Source of the DNA: Sphingomonas sp. Leaf34
GTDB lineage: Bacteria > Pseudomonadota > Alphaproteobacteria > Sphingomonadales > Sphingomonadaceae
Reading direction: 5' to 3'
DNA: 64,000 nt
Assembly: GCF_001421805.1 (NCBI RefSeq)
Contig: NZ_LMLC01000002.1
Coordinates: 434,001 to 498,000, forward strand
Shown here piece after piece: positions 8,560-17,268 of this stretch; the first letter of the stretch is position 1, and every line of letters begins with the position of its first letter. Under the pieces are notes generated by a model, which did no database searches, was not told where the DNA came from, and saw only the letters and a program-made list of their open reading frames with translations. A program made the translations under genes and the position numbers.

Positions 8560-10722
8560 CTAGCTCGTCGCGGCATTGACGCGCGCGGCGAACTCGGCGG
8601 CGGTAAACGGCTTGGTCAGCACCTGCATTCCGTGCGCCAATTGCCCAGCGCCGACCGCGGCGTTGGCGGCATAACCGGTGACGAACAGCACCGGCAGGTC
8701 GGCGCGGATGTCCCGGCATGCATCGGCAACTTGGCGGCCGTTCAGTCCACCGGGCAGCCCGACATCGGTGATCAACAGATCGATCCGCTCGGTCTGACTG
8801 GCCGCGTACTGCATTGCGTGGAGTCCCGCTGGGCCATCTTCGACCGCGATCGTGCGATAGCCCATATCGCCGAGAATGTCGGTAATCAGCGCGCGCACCG
8901 CGGGTTCGTCCTCGACGACGAGCACGGTCTTGTCATGCAGCGCGTCGGGCTCGACGAGCGTAGCCGACATCGCGTCGTCAGAGGTTTCGATCGGCGCTGC
9001 GACGCCCAGATACCGCGGCAAATAGAGACAGACGGTCGTGCCCGCGCCGACCGCAGAGCGAATCCGCACCTGCCCGCCAGATTGTCGGATGAAGCCATAG
9101 ATCATCGAGAGGCCGAGCCCGGTACCCTGCCCGATCGGCTTGGTCGTGAAGAACGGTTCGAACACGCGCGCGATCACCGCGTCGGACATGCCGGTGCCGG
9201 TGTCTGTGACAGCCATCGTCACGTAATCGCCCGGCGGCAGATCCTCGACCGTCGCGCTGGCGTCGAGGGTGACGTTGCTCGCCGCGATCGTGAGCCGCCC
9301 GCCTTCAGGCATCGCGTCGCGCGCGTTGATGCACAGGTTGAGCAGCGCATTCTCGAGTTGCGGCGCATCCGCGAGCACCTCCCAGAGATCGGCCGCGGTC
9401 GCGACCTGCACCGCGATCGCCGGGCCCAGCGTGCGGTCGATGATGTCCGTCATCCCAGCGATCAGCGCGGCCGCATCGACTGACTTCGGCGCTAGCGTCT
9501 GACGCCGCGAGAACGCGAGCAGACGCTGCGTCAAGGCCGCTGCGCGCGTCGCGCCCGACTGCGCCATCTCGAAATAGCGATCGAGCTGATCGTAGCGGCC
9601 TTGCTGCAGACGCAGCTTCAGCAGTTCCAGTCCACCGCTAACTGCGGTCAGCAGATTGTTGAAATCATGCGCCAATCCGCCGGTCAATTGGCCGACGGCC
9701 TCCATCTTCTGACTCTGCCGCAACGCCTCGCGAACCTGCTCGAGTTCTTCGTCTGCCCGCACGCGGGCAGTAACGTCCGTAACGACCTGGAACGCGCCGA
9801 TCCGCGCGCCGGACTCGTCGTACAACGTGTTGAACTTAATCTGATAATGGCTGCGCGGCGTGCCGAATGCGGCAGTCGTCGTAAATTCCTCGCCGGCCAG
9901 CGCGCGCGACCAGATTGCTTCGACCCCGGCGCGTTCCTCAGAACCTTCGCCGAGAACATCGAGGAGGTGGTCGCCCACTTTGGGTATCACACCGAAAATC
10001 CGTAAAAATTCGGCGGCGCCCGCCTGGTTCAGCGCGAGCCACCGATAGTCCGGCCCGACGACGTGGACGAACGCGTCGGTCGTCTCGAAGATGCTGGCGA
10101 ACAGGTTCCGCTCGGCGGTGCGCTCTTCGACGCGGCGTTCGAGAGTCTCGTTGAGCGCACGCACTTCTGTCAGCGCCGCGGTCAGATCCGCCTGGCTCTG
10201 CGCCAGCGCTGCATCGGACAGCACCCGCGCAGTCGTCTCGTTGGTGAAGATGAACAGCCCGGCGACACCACCATCGCGATCGAGGATGCGCGAGTAGGAG
10301 AAGCTCCACCACGTATCCTCAGCCCCGCGATCGGTCGCCAGCTTCCACGGCAGATCGACATAGCGCGTACTGTTTCCCGCCAACGCCGCGTCAATGATCG
10401 GCGTCGCCTGATCGAGCCCATCAGCCCAGACCCGATCGAACCGCTCGCCCATCGCCCACGGCAAGCGCGGGCCAAGCAGGGGAAAATACGCGTCGTTGAA
10501 GAAAAAGAAGAGCTCCGGCCCCCAGCACAGGATCATCGATTCGGGTGAGTTGAGCACCAGGCTGAGCGCGGTACACAGCGCGTCCGACCAGCCCGACGGA
10601 TCGCCGAGCGGGTGCGCATGCCAATCGCGTGCGCGGATCATTGCCGCCGCCTCGCCGCCCCCGTTCAGAAACTCGGCCGTCGAAAACTCGTGGCCGTGCG
10701 GTGAGTTGGAGGACGTCGTCAT
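8560..10722 (-). CDS. Hybrid PAS sensor histidine kinase with C-terminal receiver
   Basis: 720 residues with no membrane segment seen, so probably cytosolic. Order: a PAS-like sensor (about 30-155), a coiled coil (about 160-205), a second PAS (205-330), HisKA with GGLAHDFNNLL (phospho-His near residue 350), and HATPase with ENALLNLCINARDAM, DTGTGMS and GTGLGLSM. A receiver follows from about residue 595 (KTVLVVEDEP), with the phosphoacceptor Asp in LLITDVGLP and a Lys in LTKPF. This is a hybrid kinase of the blue-light/PAS 'HWE-neighbour' architecture common in sphingomonads, but the H-box is HisKA, not HWE. No cognate output regulator is adjacent. Divergent from htpG. Confidence 0.93.
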   Translation of the reverse strand: MTTSSNSPHGHEFSTAEFLNGGGEAAAMIRARDWHAHPLGDPSGWSDALCTALSLVLNSPESMILCWGPELFFFFNDAYFPLLGPRLPWAMGERFDRVWADGLDQATPIIDAALAGNSTRYVDLPWKLATDRGAEDTWWSFSYSRILDRDGGVAGLFIFTNETTARVLSDAALAQSQADLTAALTEVRALNETLERRVEERTAERNLFASIFETTDAFVHVVGPDYRWLALNQAGAAEFLRIFGVIPKVGDHLLDVLGEGSEERAGVEAIWSRALAGEEFTTTAAFGTPRSHYQIKFNTLYDESGARIGAFQVVTDVTARVRADEELEQVREALRQSQKMEAVGQLTGGLAHDFNNLLTAVSGGLELLKLRLQQGRYDQLDRYFEMAQSGATRAAALTQRLLAFSRRQTLAPKSVDAAALIAGMTDIIDRTLGPAIAVQVATAADLWEVLADAPQLENALLNLCINARDAMPEGGRLTIAASNVTLDASATVEDLPPGDYVTMAVTDTGTGMSDAVIARVFEPFFTTKPIGQGTGLGLSMIYGFIRQSGGQVRIRSAVGAGTTVCLYLPRYLGVAAPIETSDDAMSATLVEPDALHDKTVLVVEDEPAVRALITDILGDMGYRTIAVEDGPAGLHAMQYAASQTERIDLLITDVGLPGGLNGRQVADACRDIRADLPVLFVTGYAANAAVGAGQLAHGMQVLTKPFTAAEFAARVNAATS

Positions 10723-10797
10723 GCTTTAGCCCATAATCGCGAAACCCGGCGCTGGGGAGTGCGATCGTGGCGCAATCGACTGCCAAACCCGTCTCCC

Positions 10798-10830
10798 CTT
10801 GAAATCATTTCGGTGCCCGTCCAACTCCCG
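10798..10830 (+). promoter_or_regulatory. Candidate RpoH (heat-shock) promoter of htpG
   Basis: CTTGAAA at 10798-10804 matches the sigma-32-type -35 box exactly. A C-rich -10-like region follows about 13 nt later (around 10815-10827), though not a perfect CCCCAT. It lies about 35-65 bp before the htpG ATG. Heat-shock control is expected for htpG. Called from sequence similarity only. Confidence 0.4.
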
Positions 10831-10862
10831 ATCATAAATTCCAGCGAAAGCCGTTCCGCATC

Positions 10863-12815
10863 ATGACCACCGACACGCCGATCGAACCCGAAACGCACGC
10901 TCCTACCCCTGCCCCTGCCCCTGCCCCTGCCCCTGCTGCAACGCACGCGTTCGAGGCGGACGTCGCGCGCTTGCTGCACATGATGGTCCACTCGGTCTAT
11001 TCGGATAAGACCGTATTCCTGCGCGAACTGATCTCGAACGCCGCCGATGCGTGCGAAAAGCTGCGCTATGAAGCGTTGAGTGCGCCCGAATTGATGGCCG
11101 ACGAGTCCCGCACGCAGATCACGATAACGCTCGATCCCAGTGCGCGCACGCTGACGGTCGAGGACAATGGCATCGGCATGACCGCCGACGACATGGCCGA
11201 GGCGCTCGGTACGATAGCACGCTCGGGCACGAAGGCGTTCATGGACCGGATCGCCGCCAGCAGCGGCAGCGCAAATACCGGCAGCGATGGCGCACAGCTC
11301 ATCGGCCAGTTTGGCGTCGGCTTCTACTCCGTGTTCATGGTTGCCGAAACAGTCGACGTCGTTTCGCGCCGCGCCGGCGCCGACACCGCGTCGGTCTGGT
11401 CGTCGGACGGGCTGGGTACCTACAGGATCGCGATCGTCGATACCGCGGACGCACCGCCGCGTGGGACCCGGGTCGTTCTTCACCTGCTCGAAGACGCGAC
11501 GACGTTCACCGACCGCTACACCGTTGAGCGGCTGATAAAGGACCAGTCAGGGCATGTCCCCGTCCCCATCGTCATGCGCGAGACCCCCGATGCCGAGCCC
11601 GTCGAAATCGCCGATGGCGCAGCCTTGTGGACCAAGCCCAAGACCGACATCACGCCCGAGGACTATGCCGATTTCTATCGCAGCGTCTCCGGCCAGTTCG
11701 ACGAACCTGCGGTAACACTCCACTACCGTGCAGAAGGCTTGCATGAATATTCGGTGCTCGCGTTCGTGCCGGGCGCCAAACCGTTCGACCTGTTCGATCC
11801 CGACCGCAACGGCCGGATGAAGCTGTACGTCAAGCGAGTCTTCATCACCGACGATGCCGAGGTCCTGCCGCGTTATCTCCGCTTCATGCGCGGGCTCGTC
11901 GATTCGTCCGATCTGCCGCTTAACGTCTCGCGCGAGATGATCCAGGAAAGCCCGATGCTCGCCGCGATCCGCAAGGGCGTGACCGGGCGCGTGCTCGGCG
12001 AACTCGACAAGCTCGCGACCCGCGATCCAGAAGCGTATGCGAAGATCTGGGAGAATTTCGGCGCGGTCCTGAAGGAGGGGCTCTACGAAGACTTTGAACG
12101 CCGCGATACGCTGCTCAAGCTCGCCCGTTTCAAAACCACCACGTCGGCCGGTGCATGGCGTTCGGTCGCGGACTATGTCGCGGCGATGAAGGAGAACCAG
12201 ACCGCGATCTATTATGCGGTCGGCACCGACCTCGACCGCCTCGAAGCCTCGCCACAACTCGAAGGGTTCCGTGCGCGCGGGATCGAAGTGCTGCTGCTAC
12301 CGGACTCGGTCGACGGATTCTGGGTGACGGCAGGAATCGATCATGACGGCAAACCCTTCAAGTCGGTCACGCAGGGCGCCGCCGATCTTGGGCTGATCCC
12401 ACTCGTCGATGGCGCGGCCGCACCGACCGCGGACGCCACACCCGAAGTCGCGGACTTCATCACCTTCGTGAAGACCACGCTCGGCGACGCGGTATCCGAC
12501 GTTCGCGCGTCCGAACGGCTCACCGACAGCGCGGTCTGCCTCGTCGCTGCGGACAGCGGGATGGACCGTCAGCTTGAACGCATCCTGGCGGCAAGCGGTC
12601 AGGCGATGCCCGCCGCCAAGCCGGTGCTCGAGATCAACCCGCGCTCGGCGTTGATCGCCAAGCTGGCGGCGCTGGGCGGGGACGAGGCCGATCTGCGCGA
12701 AGACGCCGCGCATCTCCTGTTCGACGAAGCGCAGATCGCCGACGGCGAGCGCCCGGTCGACGCGCGTGCGTTCTCCGCGCGTCTCGCGCGCTTGTTCACG
12801 CGCGCGCTCGGATAA
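10863..12815 (+). CDS. htpG: Molecular chaperone HtpG (Hsp90)
   Basis: 650 residues. GHKL ATPase motifs: FLRELISNAADACEKLRYE, LTVEDNGIGMT and IGQFGVGFYSVFMVA. The middle domain has SSDLPLNVSREMIQES. It is a cytosolic ATP-dependent dimeric chaperone. Most HtpG proteins begin close to the F-E-A-E-V-x-x-LLH segment; here about 30 residues precede it, including an Ala-Pro run encoded by five CCCCTG repeats. No strong ribosome binding site is visible, so a later start cannot be excluded, but no ATG lies between residue 1 and the conserved domain except MMVHS. Probably heat-shock regulated. Confidence 0.95.
   Translation: MTTDTPIEPETHAPTPAPAPAPAPAATHAFEADVARLLHMMVHSVYSDKTVFLRELISNAADACEKLRYEALSAPELMADESRTQITITLDPSARTLTVEDNGIGMTADDMAEALGTIARSGTKAFMDRIAASSGSANTGSDGAQLIGQFGVGFYSVFMVAETVDVVSRRAGADTASVWSSDGLGTYRIAIVDTADAPPRGTRVVLHLLEDATTFTDRYTVERLIKDQSGHVPVPIVMRETPDAEPVEIADGAALWTKPKTDITPEDYADFYRSVSGQFDEPAVTLHYRAEGLHEYSVLAFVPGAKPFDLFDPDRNGRMKLYVKRVFITDDAEVLPRYLRFMRGLVDSSDLPLNVSREMIQESPMLAAIRKGVTGRVLGELDKLATRDPEAYAKIWENFGAVLKEGLYEDFERRDTLLKLARFKTTTSAGAWRSVADYVAAMKENQTAIYYAVGTDLDRLEASPQLEGFRARGIEVLLLPDSVDGFWVTAGIDHDGKPFKSVTQGAADLGLIPLVDGAAAPTADATPEVADFITFVKTTLGDAVSDVRASERLTDSAVCLVAADSGMDRQLERILAASGQAMPAAKPVLEINPRSALIAKLAALGGDEADLREDAAHLLFDEAQIADGERPVDARAFSARLARLFTRALG
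10906..10935 (+). repeat. Five perfect CCCCTG hexamers inside htpG
   Basis: Five tandem CCCCTG units encode the alternating Pro-Ala segment near residues 15-25 of HtpG. The repeat is in frame (6-nt unit), so gain or loss of units changes linker length without disrupting the gene. Confidence 0.9.
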
Positions 12816-13516
12816 GGCTGACGAAACGGAGGGAGACGCGGCGGCCGGGTCGCGCCCCCTCTCAGCTGCCCGCGACGCCCCGTCCGAAGAGCGGGCGTTC
12901 GCGCTTGCCGGCAGGTGACCGTCACGGTCGTCGCGCGTTAGCCAGGGCTCGACGATATCCAGCCTTAGCGTCAAGATCGCGCGAAACGGCGCAGCGCGAT
13001 CCGGGTCAGGCCAGCCAAAGTCCGCGTCGTCCGGCGCCGCGTCCTCGGCTGCCGACGCTGACCGCAAAAACCTGCGCGGATACGGGTCCTCCCGCAAACG
13101 GTCAAAGCTTGGAAATGACTAGGATGGCGAGGAAAGCGGCCGATCTGCTGGCAGGAAAATCGGGGCGATAGCCAGCATCGCGCGGCTGCTTTCGCCAAGA
13201 CGATTAGGATTGTGCACGAACCGTCTTCGAACAGGCATGGGTCCACGATGTCCGACACCGTCGGCGTGCCGAGCTAAACCGGGCCGGCTGGCCGAGCGAA
13301 ATGGACCAAAAGTGCGCGAGCCCGTGGCCTTCGTACCTGTTTTCCGGGCGATACTATGGTGGCCCTGGCGCGCCATGCTCTCGGGCAGCGCGATGCTCAA
13401 CACGCAATGCGCTTTTACGTCTCAGCCCGCTTTCTGCGCGGTTCCGAAAGCTGCGCATTCGTCCCGTTCAACGGGCAACGCGTGCATGGACGCATGCTTA
13501 CGCGGTAGCGTGGGTG
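12816..13516. other. Intergenic region without a supported gene
   Basis: About 700 bp between htpG and the LysR gene. Short ORFs occur on both strands, but none has a recognisable domain, a good start or neighbour support. The first 100 bp after htpG are GC-rich with weak dyads that may serve termination. I see no tRNA, repeat or IS end here. Confidence 0.5.
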
Positions 13517-14416
13517 ATGCCTTTCCCCAAAACCACGATTCGTCACCTCAGCTATTTCGTCGCGCTGGCCGAAGCGGGCAGCTTCACGCGCGCGGCCGAG
13601 CGTATGGGGGTTTCGCAGCCGTCGCTCTCGCAACAGATCCGCGCGCTGGAAACCATCGTCGGCGCGGCTCTGTTCGAGCGCGGCGGCCCCGCGATCCTGA
13701 CCCCGCTGGGCCGCGACCTGCTCGACCGGGCACGGCGCATCCTGCTCGATGTCGTCGATCTCGAGGATTTCAGGGCGACTTCGGCAGATCCCTTGGTTGG
13801 TACGATCCGGCTGGGCGTCTCGCCGACGCTCGGCGCGTATCTGATGCCAGCGCTGGTCGCGCGATTGCACCGCGAGCATCCCACGCTGCGCGTCCATGTC
13901 CGCGAAGGCCTGCCGCCCGCCCTCGCGTCCGGGCTCGCCACCGGCATCCACGATCTGATCCTCGCACAACTGCCCGTGACGGGCGGCGCGTTTCACAGCG
14001 AGCGGCTGTTTCGCGAACCGCTCTATCTCGCGATGGCGTCCGATCATCCGCTGGTGGCGAAGACGATCATCGCGCCATCCGATCTGCGCGGCACCAGCCT
14101 GTTGACGCTGCAGCCCGAATATCGACTGGCCGAACAGGTCGCGGCGATCGCGGTCGATGTCGGCGCCAGCGTGATGCGCGACTATGAAGGGACCAGCCTT
14201 GATGCGATCCGCCAGATGGCGGGCATGGGCATGGGGCTTGCCCTGCTCCCCGAACTCTACGTCCGGCAGGAAGTGCGCGAGGGCGACGACGTCGTCGTGC
14301 GGCCGATCAAGGGCAGCCGCTATTACCGGGACATCGGATTGCTGTGGCGACAGGGTGCCGGGCGCGCGCCGGCCTATGGCTTGATCGCAGGGTTGCTACG
14401 CACTGTTTTTGCATAG
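13517..14416 (+). CDS. LysR-family transcriptional regulator
   Basis: 299 residues from the ATG at 13517. The winged-helix HTH is at about 5-65 (FVALAEAGSFTRAAERMGVSQPSLS), and the periplasmic-binding-type effector domain covers about 95-295. It resembles OxyR-type proteins in the effector domain, but the protein contains no cysteine at all, so redox sensing by the OxyR disulfide is excluded. An in-frame upstream extension to 13301 lacks homology and is rejected. No divergent target gene is adjacent; the next gene downstream, 88 bp away on the same strand, is the ABC exporter operon, a possible but unproven target. Confidence 0.88.
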   Translation: MPFPKTTIRHLSYFVALAEAGSFTRAAERMGVSQPSLSQQIRALETIVGAALFERGGPAILTPLGRDLLDRARRILLDVVDLEDFRATSADPLVGTIRLGVSPTLGAYLMPALVARLHREHPTLRVHVREGLPPALASGLATGIHDLILAQLPVTGGAFHSERLFREPLYLAMASDHPLVAKTIIAPSDLRGTSLLTLQPEYRLAEQVAAIAVDVGASVMRDYEGTSLDAIRQMAGMGMGLALLPELYVRQEVREGDDVVVRPIKGSRYYRDIGLLWRQGAGRAPAYGLIAGLLRTVFA

Positions 14417-14504
14417 GATTTTCCTATCGGTCGCATAAGGCCCGCTGCATTGTCCTAATGGCCTGGATGGGAGATACTTATCTTCGATCAGACACGAGGG
14501 GCAT

Positions 14505-16190
14505 ATGGCAGGCGAGCACATCGGATGGCGTTCAGCGGCCGGGTGGCTGGCGGAGACCGTCGGGCCCGACATGCCCTATGTCCGGCTGACGATGGTCTAC
14601 GGCGTCGCGATCAGCCTGTTGTCGCTCGCCACGCCGATCTCGGTGCAGCTGCTGATCAACAGCGTCGCCAACACCGCGATGCCAGCCCCGTTATGGACGC
14701 TCGCGGGCCTGTTGCTCGGGCTGTTGCTGGTGGTCGCGGGGCTGAGCGCGATGCGGTTCTGGATGATGGCGCTGTTCGAGCGGCGGCTGTTCGCGCGCAT
14801 CGTCGCCGAGATCACCGTCCGCGCGGTCCATGCGCAAAACCCGTTCTTCGCCGACCAGAATCGCGGCGACCTGTTCAATCGCTATTTCGACCTTGTCGTC
14901 GTGCAGAAGGCGGTGCCGAGTCTCGTCATCGGCGCGTTCACGATCATCCTGCAATCCGCGGTGGGGCTGATCGTCACCAGCTTCTACCATCCCCTCTTCC
15001 TCGCCTTCAACGCGATCCTGCTGCTCGTCATCCTCGTGATCTGGCTGATCTGGTCGCGCGGCTCGATCCGCTCGGCGGTCGCGCTGAGCCACGCCAAGCA
15101 CGAGGCCGCGCACTGGCTGGAAAGCGTCGGCGCGTCGAACGGCTTCTACAAGTCGAGCCGCCATTTCGATTTCGCGATGGACCGGTCCGAAGCCGTCACT
15201 GCCACCTATGTCGAGCGCCACCAGCGCTATTTCCGTTACAGCTTCACGCAGACGGTCGCCTTCCTGCTGCTCTACGCCTTTGCGAGCGCCGCGCTGCTGG
15301 CGCTGGGCGGCAACCTGATCCTGAGCGGTGAATTGTCGATCGGACAGCTGGTCGCGGCCGAACTGATCCTCGGCGGCGTCTTCTACGGTGTGTCGCAGCT
15401 CGGCTGGTATCTCGATTCGCTCTACGACATGGTCGCCAGCGCGGAGGAATTGTCGCTGCTCTACGCGATCCCGCAGGAGAGCGCGGTCGCCGCTGAAGGA
15501 CAATCCCCTGGCGATGGCGCGGTGCGGCTCGACCGTGTCGTGACCGAGGGCGCACGTTTCGATTTCCAACTCGCGGCGGGCGAACAGCTCGTCACGCGCG
15601 CGGACGGCGGGGCCGAGCGGCTGCTGGCGCTGGTGCTCAAGCGCCATGTCATGCCCGAGCGCGGGCTGGTCCTGGTCGGCGGCGCCGACATGGCGACGTT
15701 CGACATGTATCTGCTGCGATCCGAGGTGATGGTGCTCGACCGGCCGAGCATCGTCGAGGTCACGATCCGCGAATATCTGACGCTCGCCGCCGCCGCATCG
15801 ACCTCCACGGTGATGCTCGACGCGCTCGAGACGGTCGGCTTGCGCGACCGCGTCGTCGGCTTGCCGCACGGCCTCGACACGCCGCTGGCAGCCTCCGGCT
15901 ATCCGCTGTCGATCGGCGAGGTCATGGCGCTGAAGCTGGCCAATGCGCTGCTGGTGCGCCCGCACGTGCTGATGCTGTCGCAGCTCTACGATCTGATCCC
16001 GACCAGCCGCCTTGCCGAGGTGCTGCGCCAGCTCAAGGCAGCGGGTACGACGGTCCTGCTGTGCACCGGTCGCCCCGAGGATATCGTGCTCGACGGGTGG
16101 TTCCATCTCGAACCCGATCGCCAACGCCGCTTCGACAGTTGCGCGGCGCTGGTCGCCGCGACTCAGCAGGGAGGCGGCCATGCCGTATAA
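14505..16190 (+). CDS. ABC exporter-like membrane protein with degenerate, probably non-hydrolytic nucleotide-binding domain
   Basis: 561 residues. Residues about 20-310 form an ABC type-1 exporter membrane domain with six hydrophobic segments, HlyB/LapB-like and without a peptidase domain. Residues about 340-550 align with an ABC ATPase core, but every motif is altered. The Walker A position reads TRADGGAERLL (no GKS/T). The signature reads LSIGEVMALKLANALL instead of LSGGQ. The Walker B position reads HVLMLSQLYDLIP (no Asp-Glu), and the H-loop His is Gly (LLCTGRPED). The frame is intact and followed by overlapping HlyD and TolC genes, so this is a conserved pseudo-ATPase rather than a decaying gene. 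Substrate and energy source unknown. Confidence 0.85.
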   Translation: MAGEHIGWRSAAGWLAETVGPDMPYVRLTMVYGVAISLLSLATPISVQLLINSVANTAMPAPLWTLAGLLLGLLLVVAGLSAMRFWMMALFERRLFARIVAEITVRAVHAQNPFFADQNRGDLFNRYFDLVVVQKAVPSLVIGAFTIILQSAVGLIVTSFYHPLFLAFNAILLLVILVIWLIWSRGSIRSAVALSHAKHEAAHWLESVGASNGFYKSSRHFDFAMDRSEAVTATYVERHQRYFRYSFTQTVAFLLLYAFASAALLALGGNLILSGELSIGQLVAAELILGGVFYGVSQLGWYLDSLYDMVASAEELSLLYAIPQESAVAAEGQSPGDGAVRLDRVVTEGARFDFQLAAGEQLVTRADGGAERLLALVLKRHVMPERGLVLVGGADMATFDMYLLRSEVMVLDRPSIVEVTIREYLTLAAAASTSTVMLDALETVGLRDRVVGLPHGLDTPLAASGYPLSIGEVMALKLANALLVRPHVLMLSQLYDLIPTSRLAEVLRQLKAAGTTVLLCTGRPEDIVLDGWFHLEPDRQRRFDSCAALVAATQQGGGHAV

Positions 16191-17268
16191 GCCCGATCGC
16201 CTCGCGCATTTCCGGACGCTCACCGCGATGCGGGCACCACGGGTGGCGTCGGCGGTGGCGTGGATGCTCGTGCTGGGCATCGCGATCGCCGCGGCGATCA
16301 TGGCGCTGGTCCCCTGGGTGCAGACCGCCAGCGGCACAGGGCAGGTTATCGCGCTCGATCCCGGCGACCGCCAGCAGCAGGTGACCGCGCTGGTGCCGGG
16401 CAAGGTCGAGCGCTGGTACGTCCAGGACGGCCAGCATGTCGCGCGCGGCGATCCGATCGCGCGCGTCGTCGATCTCGACCCCGACCTGCTCTCGCGGCTG
16501 GGGGCCGAGCGCGCGCAGGTGCAGGCGGAAATCGCCGCGATCCAGCAAAGCCGCGCGGTCGCCGGAATCGACGTCGCGCGCACCGGGCAGTTGCTCGCCG
16601 AAGGGCTCGCTGCCCGCCGCGATTACGAGCAGACGCAGATCAAGGTCGCCGACGCGGGTGCCAAGCTCGCCGAGGCGCGCGCGAAACTCAACCGGATCGA
16701 CATCCAGCTCAACCGCCAGTCGGCCCAGCTGGTGCGCGCGCCGCGCGACGGCCGCGTCCAGCAACTGAATGCGGCGAGCGGCAGCGCGCTGGTGTCGCCC
16801 GGTACGGTGCTCGCGGTGATCGCGCCCGAGCGCGTCGAGCGCGTGGTCGAGCTGTACGTCGATGGCCGCGACATGCCGCTGATCCGTCCCGGTCGCCCGG
16901 TGCGGCTCGAGTTCGAGGGCTGGCCCGCGATCCAGTTCAGCGGCTGGCCGTCGGTCGCGCAAGGCATGTTCGACGCGCGCGTCCGGATGATCGACCCCAA
17001 TGCCGCCCCCGACGGCACCTTCCGCATCCTGGTCGAACCGCGGCCGGGCAAGCCGGGCTGGCCGACCGCCAACTTCGTCCGCCCGGGCGGCAAGGTGCGC
17101 GGCTGGGTGCAGGGCGAAACCGTCCTTGTCGGCTACGAACTGTGGCGCCAGCTCAACGACTTCCCGCTCGAATTCGGCCAGCGCGGCGCGACATCCAAGG
17201 CGCAGCCCAAGCCGCCCGCCAAGCCCAGCGCGGACGAAACCGGCAAGGACGGGGACGCCAAGAAATGA
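16180..17268 (+). CDS. HlyD-family membrane fusion (periplasmic adaptor) protein
   Basis: 362 residues from the ATG at 16180, overlapping the ABC gene by 11 nt. One N-terminal membrane segment (about 24-47) is followed by GTGQVIALDPGDRQQQV and LVPGKVERWYVQDGQHV, the biotinyl-lipoyl half. A helical hairpin spans about 100-185, and the second lipoyl half has RAPRDGRVQQL. The C-terminal tail is Lys/Pro-rich (about 340-362). It links an inner-membrane transporter to the TolC channel across the periplasm. Its pairing with a degenerate ABC subunit is unusual. Confidence 0.92.
   Translation: MPYKPDRLAHFRTLTAMRAPRVASAVAWMLVLGIAIAAAIMALVPWVQTASGTGQVIALDPGDRQQQVTALVPGKVERWYVQDGQHVARGDPIARVVDLDPDLLSRLGAERAQVQAEIAAIQQSRAVAGIDVARTGQLLAEGLAARRDYEQTQIKVADAGAKLAEARAKLNRIDIQLNRQSAQLVRAPRDGRVQQLNAASGSALVSPGTVLAVIAPERVERVVELYVDGRDMPLIRPGRPVRLEFEGWPAIQFSGWPSVAQGMFDARVRMIDPNAAPDGTFRILVEPRPGKPGWPTANFVRPGGKVRGWVQGETVLVGYELWRQLNDFPLEFGQRGATSKAQPKPPAKPSADETGKDGDAKK

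Noticed and set aside
10906..10935. Possible CRISPR-like or regulatory tandem array
   Set aside because: It is an in-frame coding microsatellite in htpG with no spacers.
13301..13516. N-terminal extension of the LysR gene
   Set aside because: The LysR HTH begins right after the ATG at 13517, and the extension has no homology pattern.
14505..16190. ABC exporter gene as an ordinary pseudogene
   Set aside because: The frame is intact, hydrophobic helices are conserved, and overlaps with intact HlyD and TolC genes are kept, which fits selection better than decay.
14691..16583. 630-codon minus-strand frame opposite the ABC exporter and HlyD genes
   Set aside because: It spans two real overlapping plus-strand genes and has only low-complexity acidic/basic content.
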